Shown piece by piece: positions 34,161-42,829 of a stretch of 48,817 nucleotides of DNA. The notes under the pieces were generated by a model. That model ran no database searches and was not told the origin of the DNA. It saw nothing but the letters and a program-made list of their open reading frames with translations. How positions within the stretch are numbered: the first letter of the stretch is position 1; each line of letters opens with the position of its first letter. The DNA is from Halorubrum aidingense JCM 13560 (GTDB lineage Archaea; Halobacteriota; Halobacteria; Halobacteriales; Haloferacaceae): the NCBI RefSeq assembly GCF_000336995.1, contig NZ_AOJI01000035.1, positions 18,155 through 66,971 of the forward strand, read 5' to 3'. Both the position numbers and the translations under genes were made by a program.

Positions 34161-35024
34161 ATGCAGGTCGACGCAGTCGTTCTCGACATCGACGGCGTGT
34201 TGGTCGACGTCGCGGACTCCTACCGGCGGGCGATCATCGAGTCCGTCGACCGAGTGTGTGGCAAGACGATCGACCGGGACGCGATCCAGGCGTTCAAAGA
34301 CGCCGGCGGATTCAACAACGACTGGGAGCTGACCGACGCGGCCGCCCTCTTCGTGTTAGCGCGCCGCGAGGGCCTCCGGATGAACGTGTCGGAGTTCACC
34401 GACCGCGTCGCCGACGGCGGCGGCGGGCTCGAAGCCGCGAAGGCCGTGGTCAGCGACCTTCCGCGCGTCGCACAGGCCCGCGTCCGCGACCAGTGGGACA
34501 CCGACCGGCTCCGAGACACCTTTCAGGCGCTGTACCTCGGCGCGGAGCTGTACCGCGAGCTTGAGGGCGGTACGCCGCCGTTCGATGCCCCGGGGTACAT
34601 CCACGACGAGCCGACGCTCGTTGACCCCGAGACGATCGCTGACCTGACCGAGCGGTTCGACGTCGGTGTGTTGACGGGGCGGCCCGCGGCGGAGGCGGAG
34701 ATCGCCTTAGCGCGCGTCGGTCTCGACGTCCCGGACGCGCACCGCTTCACGATGGACGACTGGGAGGAGGGCAAGCCGCACCCGCGGGCGCTCGTGACGC
34801 TCGCGGAGCGCTTCGACGCCGAGACCGTCGCCTTCGTCGGTGACACCCTCGACGACGTGCGGACCGCCCGCAACGCGGACGCCGCTGACGAGGCTCGCGT
34901 GTACTACGGGGTCGGCGTGCTCACCGGAGGGCTGACCGGCGAGGACGGTCGTCGGTCCTTCGTCGACGCCGGCGCCGACGTCGTCGTCGACGACGTGAAC
35001 GAACTCGTCGAGCTGTTGGCGTAA
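34161..35024 (+). CDS. HAD-superfamily hydrolase, TIGR01548-like
   Basis: A 287-residue hydrolase. Motif I is [10 protein letters not shown], with nucleophile and acid aspartates; motif II is the Thr in [11 protein letters not shown]; motif III is the lysine in [10 protein letters not shown]; motif IV is [15 protein letters not shown] long helical cap of about 130 residues starts after motif I. The [11 protein letters not shown] segment is typical of the TIGR01548 group in archaea, formerly linked to histidine biosynthesis in some annotations. The phosphate-ester substrate is not known. Confidence 0.9.
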   Translation: MQVDAVVLDIDGVLVDVADSYRRAIIESVDRVCGKTIDRDAIQAFKDAGGFNNDWELTDAAALFVLARREGLRMNVSEFTDRVADGGGGLEAAKAVVSDLPRVAQARVRDQWDTDRLRDTFQALYLGAELYRELEGGTPPFDAPGYIHDEPTLVDPETIADLTERFDVGVLTGRPAAEAEIALARVGLDVPDAHRFTMDDWEEGKPHPRALVTLAERFDAETVAFVGDTLDDVRTARNADAADEARVYYGVGVLTGGLTGEDGRRSFVDAGADVVVDDVNELVELLA

Positions 35025-35222
35025 GCGGCGTTTGGAGCGCACGCGCCCGCCGGTCGACCGGGACGAGGAATTCCTACAACTGATAACTGTCCCAGCAGGT
35101 ACATAAGGCATAACGAGATATCTGCACCCAACCACGCTCCGGAACGCGGCGGCGAACGGTGGCCTGTGCGGCGCGCGTGCGGGTGGGTTCGCATCGGTTC
35201 CGGACGGTGGTGGACGATACTC

Positions 35223-35699
35223 ATGAACACAGACTCTCTCTTCAACACGGACGACCGTGCGGTGAGCCCCGTTATCGGGGTCATCCTCATGGTCGCGATC
35301 ACAGTCATCCTCGCGGCCGTCATCGGCACGTTCGTGCTCGGTCTCGGCGACTCGCTCGGGGACAATCAGCCGACGGCACAGCTGAGCGTCGACATCGACG
35401 AGTCGACGAACACCACGACGATCGAGCACAACGGCGGCGACTCGATCGACTCGGACTCGCTTAGAGTGGTCTTCACGAGCGACAGTAGCAGTACGGTCCG
35501 CGGTGAGGCAACGATCGGAGATCGGCTCTCTGTCGGTGACTCAGTAGCAAACCAGTCAACGAGCGATACGAACGAAATCGGCAGCGGCGAAGAAGTGCGC
35601 ATCCGCGTCATCCACCAGCCGAGCGACTCGATCCTCCTCGATCGAACTATCGAGATTGCTGACGGATTCCAGTACGAGACTGACCCGAACTTCGCGTAG
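35223..35699 (+). CDS. Type IV pilin-like protein
   Basis: A 158-residue secreted protein with a class III signal: DDRAVSPVIGVILMVAITV, where prepilin peptidase cuts before the SPVIG-type hydrophobic helix. About 110 residues of Ser/Thr/Asp-rich beta-type domain follow. It belongs to the archaeal pilins with a conserved N-terminal domain. Its 3' two thirds are visibly less GC-rich than neighbouring genes and use codons such as agt, aca and gta more often, suggesting a fast-changing or transferred surface protein. A TATA-like tacataagg (35099-35107) would give a leader of about 90 nt. Confidence 0.88.
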   Translation: MNTDSLFNTDDRAVSPVIGVILMVAITVILAAVIGTFVLGLGDSLGDNQPTAQLSVDIDESTNTTTIEHNGGDSIDSDSLRVVFTSDSSSTVRGEATIGDRLSVGDSVANQSTSDTNEIGSGEEVRIRVIHQPSDSILLDRTIEIADGFQYETDPNFA

Positions 35700-35710
35700 T
35701 CGACGTCGCT

Positions 35711-35722
35711 AATTTCCTTTTT
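35711..35722 (+). terminator. T-rich terminator after the pilin gene
   Basis: A pyrimidine and T run, ending ccttttt, lies 12 nt after the pilin stop codon. Archaeal termination often occurs at such T-tracts without a hairpin. It also lies 40 bp beyond the 3' end of the convergent CAU tRNA gene. Confidence 0.5.
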
Positions 35723-35761
35723 AATAGATCCTGCGCCACGTCACCAACCAGAGGTACAACA

Positions 35762-35837
35762 TGGGCCTTGCCGGATTTGAACCGGCGATCACTCCGTTAT
35801 GAGCGGAGGGCTTTAAGCCAGACTAAGCTAAAGGCCC
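35762..35837 (-). tRNA. tRNA with CAU anticodon, probably tRNA-Ile2
   Basis: A full cloverleaf on the minus strand: acceptor GGGCCTT/AAGGCCC with discriminator A, D-stem GCTT/AAGC, anticodon stem CTCCG/CGGAG with loop CTCATAA, and T-arm GCCGG-TTCAAAT-CCGGC. The anticodon is CAU and no intron is present. Haloarchaeal elongator Met tRNA usually carries an intron and the initiator has an A1-U-type AGCGGG start, so the agmatidine-modified isoleucine tRNA reading AUA is the best choice. Elongator methionine is the alternative. CCA is not encoded. Confidence 0.9.
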
Positions 35838-35952
35838 GTGTTCCGGCGTACTCGCGACGAACCCTTTAGCGTACCGAATTCGCCCGATCGCTGGGCGGTG
35901 ATCGAGACGATCAACAGCAAGGCCGAAGCTACGAAGGTAGGAAACAGAGAGG

Positions 35953-36025
35953 CGCCGAAGCCAGGACTCGAACCTGGGACCGCCTCGTTAACAGCGAGGC
36001 GCTCTACCAACTGAGCTACTTCGGC
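35953..36025 (-). tRNA. tRNA-Asn (GUU)
   Basis: Cloverleaf on the minus strand: acceptor GCCGAAG/CTTCGGC with discriminator G, D-arm GCTC...GAGC, anticodon stem CCTCG/CGAGG with loop CTGTTAA (anticodon GUU), and T-arm with GGTTCGAGTCC. It has no intron and CCA is not encoded. It lies upstream of the CAU tRNA with 115 bp between. The nearby CCA-adding enzyme would add its 3' end. Confidence 0.97.
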
Positions 36026-36240
36026 TCGATTCAGCGTACTCGATTCGTTTTGATAGGGCTTTCGTTTCCGCCCGCCCCGAGTGCGATCAGTTCACGCATG
36101 TCGCGATCGCCCCCGCGGCGTCCCCGGATCGCTCCCGGACAGTCTCCGGGCCCCCTCGATATCGTCTCTCGGTGATCTTCGGCGCGTCGGATCCGCGCCG
36201 GCACCGACACGTTTTCGGCCGGACCGGGTGAATCTCGGCC

Positions 36241-37614
36241 ATGAACGATCTCGAGGCGGTGCTGTCGCGCGTCCGCGACCGGGTCATCCCCGACCCCGCG
36301 GAGCGCGAGCGCCTGCGGACGGTCGCGGCGGCGCTCACGGAGCGAACCCGCGAGGCGATCGCCGACCTACCCGTCGAGGCCGACGTGGTGCAGGTGGGGT
36401 CGACCGCCCGCGGCACGTGGGTCGCCGGCGATCGCGACATCGATCTGTTCGTCCGCTTCGACGCCGACCTCGACAGAGAGCAGTTGGAGGAGTACGGGCT
36501 CGCGGTCGGCCACGCGGTCCTCCCGGACGGCCACGAGGAGTACGCCGAACACCCGTACGTGAAGGGGACCTACGAGGGGTTCGACGTCGATCTCGTCCCC
36601 TGTCACGACGTCGAGACCGCGAGCGCGCTCGTCTCGGCGGTCGACCGCACTCCGTTTCACGACGCGTACCTCTCCGCCCGGCTCGACGACGACCTCTCTG
36701 ACGACGTGGTGATCGCGAAGGCGTTTTTAAAAGGAATCGGAGCGTACGGGAGCGACCTCCGGACCGAGGGATTCTCCGGATACCTGACCGAGCTGCTCGT
36801 CGTGGAGCTCGGCGGGTTCGTCCCCCTCGTCGAGTCCGTCCGAAGCTGGCACCCGCCCGTGGAGTTCGATCCGGAGGGACACGCCGAGCGGACGTTCGAG
36901 GACCCGCTCGTCGTCGTCGATCCGACTGACCCGACGCGGAACGTCGCCGCCGTCCTCTCGGCGGCGAATCTCGCCCGGTTCCAGCACTATGCTCGCGAAC
37001 TGCTCGCGGCTCCCAGCGAGAGTCTGTTCGACCCCGTCGAATTGGAACCGCTGGGATCGGCGGAGGTCCGCGATCACCTCGACCGACGGGGGACGACACC
37101 CGTGGCCGTCGTTTTCGACGCTCCGGACCTCGTCGACGATCAGCTGTGGCCGCAGCTCCGCCGCTCGCTCGACGGAGTCGTTCGCGGACTGAACGGACAC
37201 GGGTTCGACGTGCTCCGCGCGCAAGCGATGGTCGGCGACGGGGGAGACGACCCCCCGCGCGCGGCGCTGTACGCTGAGTTGGAGGTGGCGGAGCGGCCGG
37301 TCGTCGAACGCCACGAGGGACCGCCCGTCGCGGTCCGGAAACACGCCGCGAGCTTCTACGAGTCGTACGCTGACGACGTCAGCCCGGAGACGTACGGCCC
37401 GTTCATCGACGGCGACCGGTATGTCGTCGAGCGCGAGCGCGAGTTTACCACGGTCCGTGAGTTCCTCGAAAGCGACGCGGCGAGCGACGTCGCGCTCGGT
37501 GCGCAGGTCGAGCGTCAGTTCGGCGATCGCGACGTACTCGTCGGCGATGCCGTCGCGACGCTCGCCGACGCGTTCGGGCGGCCCCTCCGCGAGTTCTACG
37601 AACCGTATCCGTGA
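36241..37614 (+). CDS. cca: CCA tRNA nucleotidyltransferase, archaeal class I
   Basis: A 457-residue enzyme that adds or repairs the 3' CCA of tRNAs. The nucleotidyltransferase core shows VGSTARGTWVAGDRDIDLFV with the catalytic Asp pair (DID) and a third carboxylate in GFDVDLVPCH. The central AFLKGIGAYGSDLRTEGFSG segment and the C-terminal tail domain match archaeal class I enzymes, and the length is normal. It begins about 215 bp from the tRNA-Asn gene, on the opposite strand. Neither tRNA here encodes CCA, so this enzyme is needed. Confidence 0.96.
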   Translation: MNDLEAVLSRVRDRVIPDPAERERLRTVAAALTERTREAIADLPVEADVVQVGSTARGTWVAGDRDIDLFVRFDADLDREQLEEYGLAVGHAVLPDGHEEYAEHPYVKGTYEGFDVDLVPCHDVETASALVSAVDRTPFHDAYLSARLDDDLSDDVVIAKAFLKGIGAYGSDLRTEGFSGYLTELLVVELGGFVPLVESVRSWHPPVEFDPEGHAERTFEDPLVVVDPTDPTRNVAAVLSAANLARFQHYARELLAAPSESLFDPVELEPLGSAEVRDHLDRRGTTPVAVVFDAPDLVDDQLWPQLRRSLDGVVRGLNGHGFDVLRAQAMVGDGGDDPPRAALYAELEVAERPVVERHEGPPVAVRKHAASFYESYADDVSPETYGPFIDGDRYVVEREREFTTVREFLESDAASDVALGAQVERQFGDRDVLVGDAVATLADAFGRPLREFYEPYP

Positions 37615-37630
37615 GCGGCGCTCGGTAGGA

Positions 37631-37647
37631 CCGCCTACGAAAGGCGG
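37631..37647. terminator. Hairpin between convergent genes
   Basis: ccgcct-acgaa-aggcgg forms a 6-bp stem with a 5-nt loop, 17 nt after the cca stop, and includes the last codons of the convergent gene. It could serve as a shared 3' hairpin for both transcripts. No strong T-run is present. Confidence 0.35.
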
Positions 37648-38081
37648 TTCGAGAGGACGTAGACGGCGACGACGATCCCGACGAGCACAAGCCCGACGGC
37701 CGACAGGAACGCCGCGGCCCGCGCGAACACCAGCCAGAGGGCGATATAAAACGAGAAGGCGAACGCCAGAAGCCCGACGAGCACGACTCCTCGGGTCGGG
37801 TTCTGGACCGCGGCGACGAAGACGCGTTGCGGCAATGAGAGTTCGCTAAAATCGATCGGCTGATCGGCGTCGCCGATCGCGTCGCTCGCGTCAACGGCAG
37901 TGTCGGTGGCGTCATCGGTGTCGGTGTCGCCATCGGTGTCGCTGTCGGTGTCGGTGTCGCCGTCGGTGGCGGCGGGACCACCTGTCTCGACGACCTCATC
38001 GGCGGTTGCGCCGGCTCGACGTTCGGCTTCGTCCGTCACGCGAGCCGGTACGCACCAGAGGGGCCTGTACCTGTCGTTCAC
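37635..38081 (-). CDS. Small membrane protein with acidic repeat segment, unknown function
   Basis: Up to 148 residues from a GTG start. A Thr/Asp repeat (GDTDTDSDTDGDTDTD) at about residues 41-56 is followed by PIDFSELSLPQRVFVAAVQNP, then two hydrophobic helices at the C-terminus. The Asp/Thr stretch comes from a short-period DNA repeat and is probably disordered. A second GTG at 38039 would give 134 residues, and the start is uncertain. The short SLPQRVFVAAVQNPTRG motif before the helices looks conserved, but I do not know the family. Confidence 0.6.
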   Translation of the reverse strand: MNDRYRPLWCVPARVTDEAERRAGATADEVVETGGPAATDGDTDTDSDTDGDTDTDDATDTAVDASDAIGDADQPIDFSELSLPQRVFVAAVQNPTRGVVLVGLLAFAFSFYIALWLVFARAAAFLSAVGLVLVGIVVAVYVLSNRLS

Positions 38082-38105
38082 GGAGACGAATTCGATTTCG
38101 AACCG

Positions 38106-38483
38106 TCAGAGGAGGCCGGCGACGACGGACGCGATCCGCCCCACCGCTACGGTGCCGAGAAGAAATGCACCCAGTGCGAGCGCGAGGTTCACGGCCGCGA
38201 ACCCGGCGGCGACTCGCGTGTCTCCGTCGGCCGCGGTCGACACGGTCTCGACCGCGAACGAGGAGAACGTGGTGAACGCGCCGCAAACGCCGACCGCGAC
38301 GAACAGGGCGGCGTTCGCTCCGATCGGTGCCGAGAGAACCGCGCCGAGCGCGAGGCTTCCGAGCGTGTTGACGACGACGACGGAGCGTCGTCCTGCGATA
38401 CGGAGACCGACGGCGTGTCGAGCCATGGCGCCGACGGCGCCCCCGACCCCGACGAGGGCCGCCGCGAGTACCGGGTCCGTCAC
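38106..38483 (-). CDS. crcB: Fluoride efflux channel CrcB (Fluc), copy 1
   Basis: A 125-residue protein with four helices that forms half of a fluoride channel. Family motifs are GGAVGAMARHAVG near the N-terminus, VNTLGSLALGAVL and GVCGAFTTFSSFAVET, where the phenylalanines and Thr/Ser line the fluoride path. The start is GTG 38483, overlapping the stop of the upstream crcB gene by 4 bp. Two small adjacent copies usually form an antiparallel heterodimer. Confidence 0.92.
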   Translation of the reverse strand: MTDPVLAAALVGVGGAVGAMARHAVGLRIAGRRSVVVVNTLGSLALGAVLSAPIGANAALFVAVGVCGAFTTFSSFAVETVSTAADGDTRVAAGFAAVNLALALGAFLLGTVAVGRIASVVAGLL

Positions 38484-38827
38484 AGTCGCCTCCCGGCGAC
38501 GAGCCCAACGGTCGCGGCCGCGAACCCGACGACGTAGCTCGCGGCGACGTATCTCGCTCCCGCCGCCGTGCCGAGCGCAACGGTGTCGCCGACGAACGTG
38601 CTGTAGGTCGTGAACGAGGAGAGGGCGCCCGTCCCCACGAACAGCTGCGTGCGGGTCGTCGTCGCCCGAGCGACCAGGACCCCGAGTGCGAACGAGCCGA
38701 CGGCGTTCACGGTGAACGTACCGAGACCGGTCACGTCCCCGGCCGCGACGTCGACTCCGTACCTCGCGACCGCCCCGACGAACCCGCCGAGCGCGACGAG
38801 CAGAAACCCGATCGGAGTCCGTTCCAT
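38480..38827 (-). CDS. crcB: Fluoride efflux channel CrcB (Fluc), copy 2
   Basis: A 115-residue paralogue of the neighbouring channel subunit with the same landmarks: GGFVGAVARYGVD, VNAVGSFALGVLV and GALSSFTTYSTFVGDT. Four helices are predicted. Differences in loop charge between the copies fit opposite membrane orientation. The gene is first in the crcB pair, with its ATG at 38827, 19 bp downstream of the HerA-like gene's stop, so the three genes may be co-transcribed. Confidence 0.92.
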   Translation of the reverse strand: MERTPIGFLLVALGGFVGAVARYGVDVAAGDVTGLGTFTVNAVGSFALGVLVARATTTRTQLFVGTGALSSFTTYSTFVGDTVALGTAAGARYVAASYVVGFAAATVGLVAGRRL

Positions 38828-38846
38828 GCGAACCGATCGGTGGCCG

Positions 38847-40046
38847 TTATCTTTTGTGTTGGGAATCGACCGACTCGTCCGGAGCGGTACCGACCATGCG
38901 GCTGGCGCGCGGACTCCCGCCCCCGTGTGGCGTCCGCCGTTCCCGGACGCGGACCGTGTGTGCCTCCTCCGTCGCGTCGTCGACGACGAGCGCCTCGCCG
39001 GTGCCGGTCGGGAGCCGCGACGCGAGGTCGCCGGCGAGGTACGTCGCCTCGGCCTCTGCGAGTCTGTCGACGTCCCGCTCGGCAGTGAGCCGGTGAGCGA
39101 TCAGCAGGTCCGACTGCGAGACGGCGACGCTCGGGACGGCGCTGGGGCGCTGGGTCGCACAGACCAGCGAGACTCCGGGAGCGCGCCCGCGCGTGAGAAG
39201 GGTCCGGAGCGCCGGGTCGGCGACGCCGTCGAAGAACGCGTGCGCCTCGTCGACGAGCAGCCACGGAAGTCGGTCGAGACGCCCGTCGACACACGCGTCG
39301 TAGAGCCCGCGGGCGACCGCCCGCACGACCGCGGCGGCCGCGGCTTCCGGAACGCCGGCGAGATCGAGAACCGTCGGGGCGCCGTCGGCCGCGAACGACG
39401 CGACGGGCGGCGCGGACGCATCGAAAACCCCCCACGACTCGGCCAGTCGGAGGTGGTTCGCGACCGCGCGCCGGGTGGTCGGCGGCGCGTCCGATTCAGA
39501 CGCACGATCTCGGATCTCCGCGAGCGATGGCGACGGCGACGACTGAGCGGACGAGTCGTCTGCGGGAGGTCGAACGGACGACGCGCCTGTCGCGTCGTTC
39601 GCGTCTGTCGCGTCTGTCGCGTCTGCCGCCTCTGTCGCGTCGGCAACAGTGCGCCAGAGTAGGCTTCCCGGCCCCCCGGACGGATTGAGTCCGACGAGTT
39701 CGGGCCACGCCGCCGGCGAGATTGCCGCCGGACGAACTTGCGGTTCGACCACGCCTCCGCCGGCTGACCGGAGCCCCCCGAAGACGCCCATCGGGTCGAC
39801 CACGACCGGTGAGACCCCGCGAGCGTCGGCGAGTCCCTCGGCGAGCACGCCGAGCGTGTAGGACTTTCCCGTTCCCCGCTTTCCGAAGACGACGCCCGCG
39901 TGCGGACCGTCGGCGTCGATTCCCAGCGCAGCGCCTTCGCTTCCGTCACGGGCGAGGAACGAGCCGAGCCGCACGGTCGGAAGCCGGTCACCGGCCGCGT
40001 CCGTCTCCCCTGCCTCAGCGCTTGTCTGGCGACCGAGCACGTGCAT
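38847..40046 (-). CDS. HerA-like ATP-binding protein (DUF87 type)
   Basis: A 399-residue P-loop ATPase. The Walker A motif is GKRGTGKSYT, Walker B is WLLVDEAHAFFDG, and a sensor-like ATQRPSAVP follows. HerA/FtsK-type ATPases move DNA or proteins, and short haloarchaeal members are of unknown function. A low-complexity Ala/Asp/Thr stretch in the middle (ATDATDANDATG) comes from 9-bp repeats near 39595-39650. The ATG at 40046 is 28 nt after the minus-strand box ccttttt-type 40070-40078, suggesting a leaderless mRNA. No HerA partner nuclease (NurA) is adjacent. Confidence 0.85.
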   Translation of the reverse strand: MHVLGRQTSAEAGETDAAGDRLPTVRLGSFLARDGSEGAALGIDADGPHAGVVFGKRGTGKSYTLGVLAEGLADARGVSPVVVDPMGVFGGLRSAGGGVVEPQVRPAAISPAAWPELVGLNPSGGPGSLLWRTVADATEAADATDATDANDATGASSVRPPADDSSAQSSPSPSLAEIRDRASESDAPPTTRRAVANHLRLAESWGVFDASAPPVASFAADGAPTVLDLAGVPEAAAAAVVRAVARGLYDACVDGRLDRLPWLLVDEAHAFFDGVADPALRTLLTRGRAPGVSLVCATQRPSAVPSVAVSQSDLLIAHRLTAERDVDRLAEAEATYLAGDLASRLPTGTGEALVVDDATEEAHTVRVRERRTPHGGGSPRASRMVGTAPDESVDSQHKR

Positions 40047-40155
40047 ATCGGGGGTGGGCCCGATATCGCACAAAAAGGTCGGGGCACTCACCGCGCCGCT
40101 GACCGGCCGATCGTCCGCCCGACCCTTTATCAGTGATGCCGCGGCCAGCGGGCGT

Positions 40156-40650
40156 ATGTTCGATTCGATGCGGGAGCCGAACCCGACACGAAACGCGCAC
40201 ACCGCGAACCGCCGCTCATTTCGTGCCGATCGACGCGCGATCGAGGGATTACCGGTCAGGCTGGTCATCGCCTTGGTCGTCGGGGTCGCGAGCCTCAGCG
40301 TGATGATGGGAATGATCGGGAACATCGACGGGCTCGCCTCGACGGAACTCGACGCGCAGCCGCAGCCCGAAGTGACGACGCCGGGTCAACAGTCGCTGGA
40401 CGTCGCGGTCGTCGATCCGGACGGCGCCCGCGTCACGGACGCGACGGTGATCGTCCGGAGCGGCTCGGCACAGATCGACGGCGTCGCCACCGCGCGGACG
40501 AACAGCGAGGGGGTCGCGAGCGTCGACGTCACTCCGGAACTCGGTCCGAACCAGCCGGACGGAACGCTGTCGATCGACGTGAAACCGCCCGCCGGCGGTG
40601 ACTACGTCGACGATCGCGAGAACACGGACGTGCTCGTCGTCGCGGAGTGA
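40156..40650 (+). CDS. DUF7382-like single-pass exported protein
   Basis: A 164-residue protein. A basic N-terminus with RRAIEGLPVRLVIALVVG leads into one hydrophobic helix at about residues 32-52, resembling a pilin or archaellin N-terminus. An extracellular beta domain follows, of the carboxypeptidase regulatory-like kind (LDVAVVDPDGARVTDATVIV). DUF7382 is my best family match, from memory. A TATA-like ctttatca at 40125-40132 gives a leaderless start on ATG 40156; ATG 40168 is possible. It could be a minor pilin subunit or an assembly protein. Confidence 0.78.
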   Translation: MFDSMREPNPTRNAHTANRRSFRADRRAIEGLPVRLVIALVVGVASLSVMMGMIGNIDGLASTELDAQPQPEVTTPGQQSLDVAVVDPDGARVTDATVIVRSGSAQIDGVATARTNSEGVASVDVTPELGPNQPDGTLSIDVKPPAGGDYVDDRENTDVLVVAE

Positions 40651-40702
40651 CGGAGAGTCGGTTGCAAGAACCGGTTGGACGGCAACGGAGCCGATCGAGC
40701 GC

Positions 40703-41491
40703 TTAGAGTCGGTCGTCCCAGTCGATCCACTCCTGTTCCCACCCGTGCTTCGCGAAGTGGCCCTGTTCGGCGCGCTCGGCGTCCTCGCGACGCGTTCGAT
40801 TCCGCTCCACGCCGGCCTGTTCCCCGTCGACGAGCATCGGCCGGAGGCCGACCGGCCCGGCGGTTTCGACGGTCACGAAGCCGGGGGGCGCCTCGTCGGG
40901 CGGGGAATCGACACCGGTGGCGGGGGACTCGACGGTGTCGGACTCGATCGCAGCGATAGTCTGTGTCGTCGTGCCGCGGGGGTAGACGATCCGACCCCCG
41001 TCTGCAAGCTGTTCTCTGAGCGCGCGCGGCGGTTCGACGACGGCCGCTTCGAGCAGGATCCGATCGTACGGCGCGTACTCCGGGAGGCCGTTCGCTCCGT
41101 CGCGGCGATCGACGAGAACCGCGTCGTATCCGGCGGCCGAGAGGTTCGAGCGCGCGGTCGACACCGCCTCACGGTCGATGTCGACCGCGTGAACGTGTCG
41201 CGCGCCGGCGATTTCGGCGAGCATCGCGACGGAGTAGCCGACGCCGGCACCGACGACCAAGACTTCGTCACCTTCGTCGGCGGCCAGCGCCGTGAGCAAT
41301 CGCACGACTATCGCCGGCGCGAGGGCGCGCGCGTCGGCCTCGCTGCTCGCGCCGGTCGCGTACGGAGCGTCGTCGACGAACGCGTCTCGCGGGACGCGTT
41401 TGAGAGCCGTGAGCACCGACGCGCCCAGCGGCTCGCCGATCTGGTGTTCGAGCCCTTCGATCATGTCGGCTCGAAGCGATGCCTCGTCCAT
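40703..41491 (-). CDS. PIMT-like methyltransferase lacking the usual active-site motif
   Basis: A 262-residue protein with a class I methyltransferase core. The AdoMet loop is VLVVGAGVGYSVAMLAEIAG and the acidic strand end HAVDIDREA. Overall it resembles protein L-isoaspartate methyltransferase, and it lies beside a canonical copy. However, where the neighbour has the substrate-binding GQTIS segment, this one reads ATGASSEADARALAP, so isoaspartyl repair is doubtful. The C-terminal ~60 residues, ending WEQEWIDWDDRL, are not found in the neighbour. Its stop-to-start order puts it downstream of that gene by 57 bp. Confidence 0.82.
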   Translation of the reverse strand: MDEASLRADMIEGLEHQIGEPLGASVLTALKRVPRDAFVDDAPYATGASSEADARALAPAIVVRLLTALAADEGDEVLVVGAGVGYSVAMLAEIAGARHVHAVDIDREAVSTARSNLSAAGYDAVLVDRRDGANGLPEYAPYDRILLEAAVVEPPRALREQLADGGRIVYPRGTTTQTIAAIESDTVESPATGVDSPPDEAPPGFVTVETAGPVGLRPMLVDGEQAGVERNRTRREDAERAEQGHFAKHGWEQEWIDWDDRL

Positions 41492-41548
41492 GGCCGAGTT
41501 CGGTGCTCGGTCCTCTAAAACCGCGCGGTCGTCGCGCCGGAGGCGAAC

Positions 41549-42226
41549 TCACCGCATCGGGACGAAACGGACGCCGCCGTGATCCTCGCGATCGATCCCG
41601 CCGGCGCGGACCGTCAACCGGACGAGACGCTGTCCGCTCCGGTCGCCCACCCCGCGCAGACCGTCCAGCAGACCGCCGCCGTCCGCCGGGGCGACCGGGG
41701 CGACGACGTGGCCGCCCGGACGCACTCGATCGAGAACCGGATCGGGGACCGAACCGGGGGCGGCGCACGTGAGATAGGCGGCGTCGAACGGCGCCTCGTC
41801 GCCGAACGCGGTTCGACCGTCGCCCGCCCGAACGACGACGTCGTAGCCGAGCCGGCGGAGGCGGTGGCGGGCGGCGGTCGCCAGTTCCGGGACGTACTCG
41901 ACTGAGTACACGTTCCCCGGGCCGACGATTTCGGCGACGACCGCCGCGTGGTAGCCGCAGCCCGTGCCGACCTCGAACACCCGATCACCGGCGTCGACGT
42001 CGAGGAGATCGGTCATGATCGCGACCATGTGCGGTGCGCTGATCGTCTGTCCGTGGCCGATCGGAAGCGGACGATCCGCGTACGCCTGCTCGCGGTCCCC
42101 TTCCGGGACGAACTCGTGGCGCGGCACCGAACCGATCGCCGACAGCGTTCGCTCGTCCACGTCGTGTCGACTGCGGAGCGTCTCGACGAGGTCTCGTCGG
42201 GCGGCCGCGTACTGGCCGTCTTCCAT
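41549..42226 (-). CDS. pcm: Protein-L-isoaspartate O-methyltransferase
   Basis: A 225-residue repair enzyme that methylates L-isoaspartyl residues in aged proteins, using AdoMet. The catalytic and substrate region is PIGHGQTISAPHMVAIM, the AdoMet loop VFEVGTGCGYHAAVVAEIVG, and the later motif VRAGDGRTAFGDEAPFDAAYL, all as expected. The start is ATG 42226 (MEDGQYAAARRDLV), since upstream extension lacks the family character. A minus-strand actattag element 20 nt further upstream may be the TATA box. It is first in an operon with its divergent paralogue. Confidence 0.94.
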   Translation of the reverse strand: MEDGQYAAARRDLVETLRSRHDVDERTLSAIGSVPRHEFVPEGDREQAYADRPLPIGHGQTISAPHMVAIMTDLLDVDAGDRVFEVGTGCGYHAAVVAEIVGPGNVYSVEYVPELATAARHRLRRLGYDVVVRAGDGRTAFGDEAPFDAAYLTCAAPGSVPDPVLDRVRPGGHVVAPVAPADGGGLLDGLRGVGDRSGQRLVRLTVRAGGIDREDHGGVRFVPMR

Positions 42227-42412
42227 GTGGTATGCTAGCGAACTAATAGTAGAGAAAGTACCGGTGATCGCTGTGAAAGCGAGGGGGACGCGCGAACACC
42301 GCGGAGGGACGGTGGAAAAGTGGTCGGTCGTCGGTGAAAGAGGAGAGCGATCGGCGGGGACCGGACCGTCGGCGGGGCGTCCCGCCGACGTCATCGATCG
42401 GGACTGGCCGCG

Positions 42413-42829
42413 CTACTCGACGTCGATTCGGTGGCCGTCGTCCGGGTCGGTCTCCGTCTCCTTGGGGAGCATGACGGTCAACACGCCGTTCTGGAACGTC
42501 GCGGTGGCGTCGGATTCGATGACGGACGCGGGGAGGTCGACGGACCGAGTGACGGACTCGTGGCGTCGTTCGCGGCGGAGGTAGCGTCGGTCGCTGTCCT
42601 CGTGTTCGGTGGCGTGTTCGGCGCTGATCGTGAGCCGGCCGTCGGTGGCGCGAACGTCGATGTCCTCGCGGTCGTAGCCGGGGAGGTCGGCCATCACGAC
42701 GAACTCGTCGTCGTACTCGGCGACGTCGACGTCGGTGGTCCGGAGGTCACGACCCCACGCGCGATCGCCACGGAACGGGGTGCGGCCGAAGAACTGCTCG
42801 ATTTCGTCGAATGGGTTCGTTCTGTTCAT
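42413..42829 (-). CDS. Hsp20/alpha-crystallin small heat-shock protein, copy 1
   Basis: A 138-residue chaperone that binds unfolding proteins. The alpha-crystallin domain runs from about residue 30 (VDVAEYDDEFVVMADLPGY) to 130 (FQNGVLTVMLPKE), with the conserved A-x-x-x-N-G-V-L-T motif as ATFQNGVLTV. The ATG at 42829 follows the usual N-terminus MNRTNPFDEIEQFF. The upstream 230-bp gap contains a TATA-like attaaac at 42861-42867 on the minus strand. A second Hsp20 gene lies further upstream in the same direction, but the gap makes separate promoters likely. Confidence 0.93.
   Translation of the reverse strand: MNRTNPFDEIEQFFGRTPFRGDRAWGRDLRTTDVDVAEYDDEFVVMADLPGYDREDIDVRATDGRLTISAEHATEHEDSDRRYLRRERRHESVTRSVDLPASVIESDATATFQNGVLTVMLPKETETDPDDGHRIDVE

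Noticed and set aside
35922..35960. Duplicated tRNA-Asn 3' end as an integration (att) site
   Set aside because: Only seven bases (gccgaag) are repeated, too short for an att site, and no integrase or foreign block is nearby.
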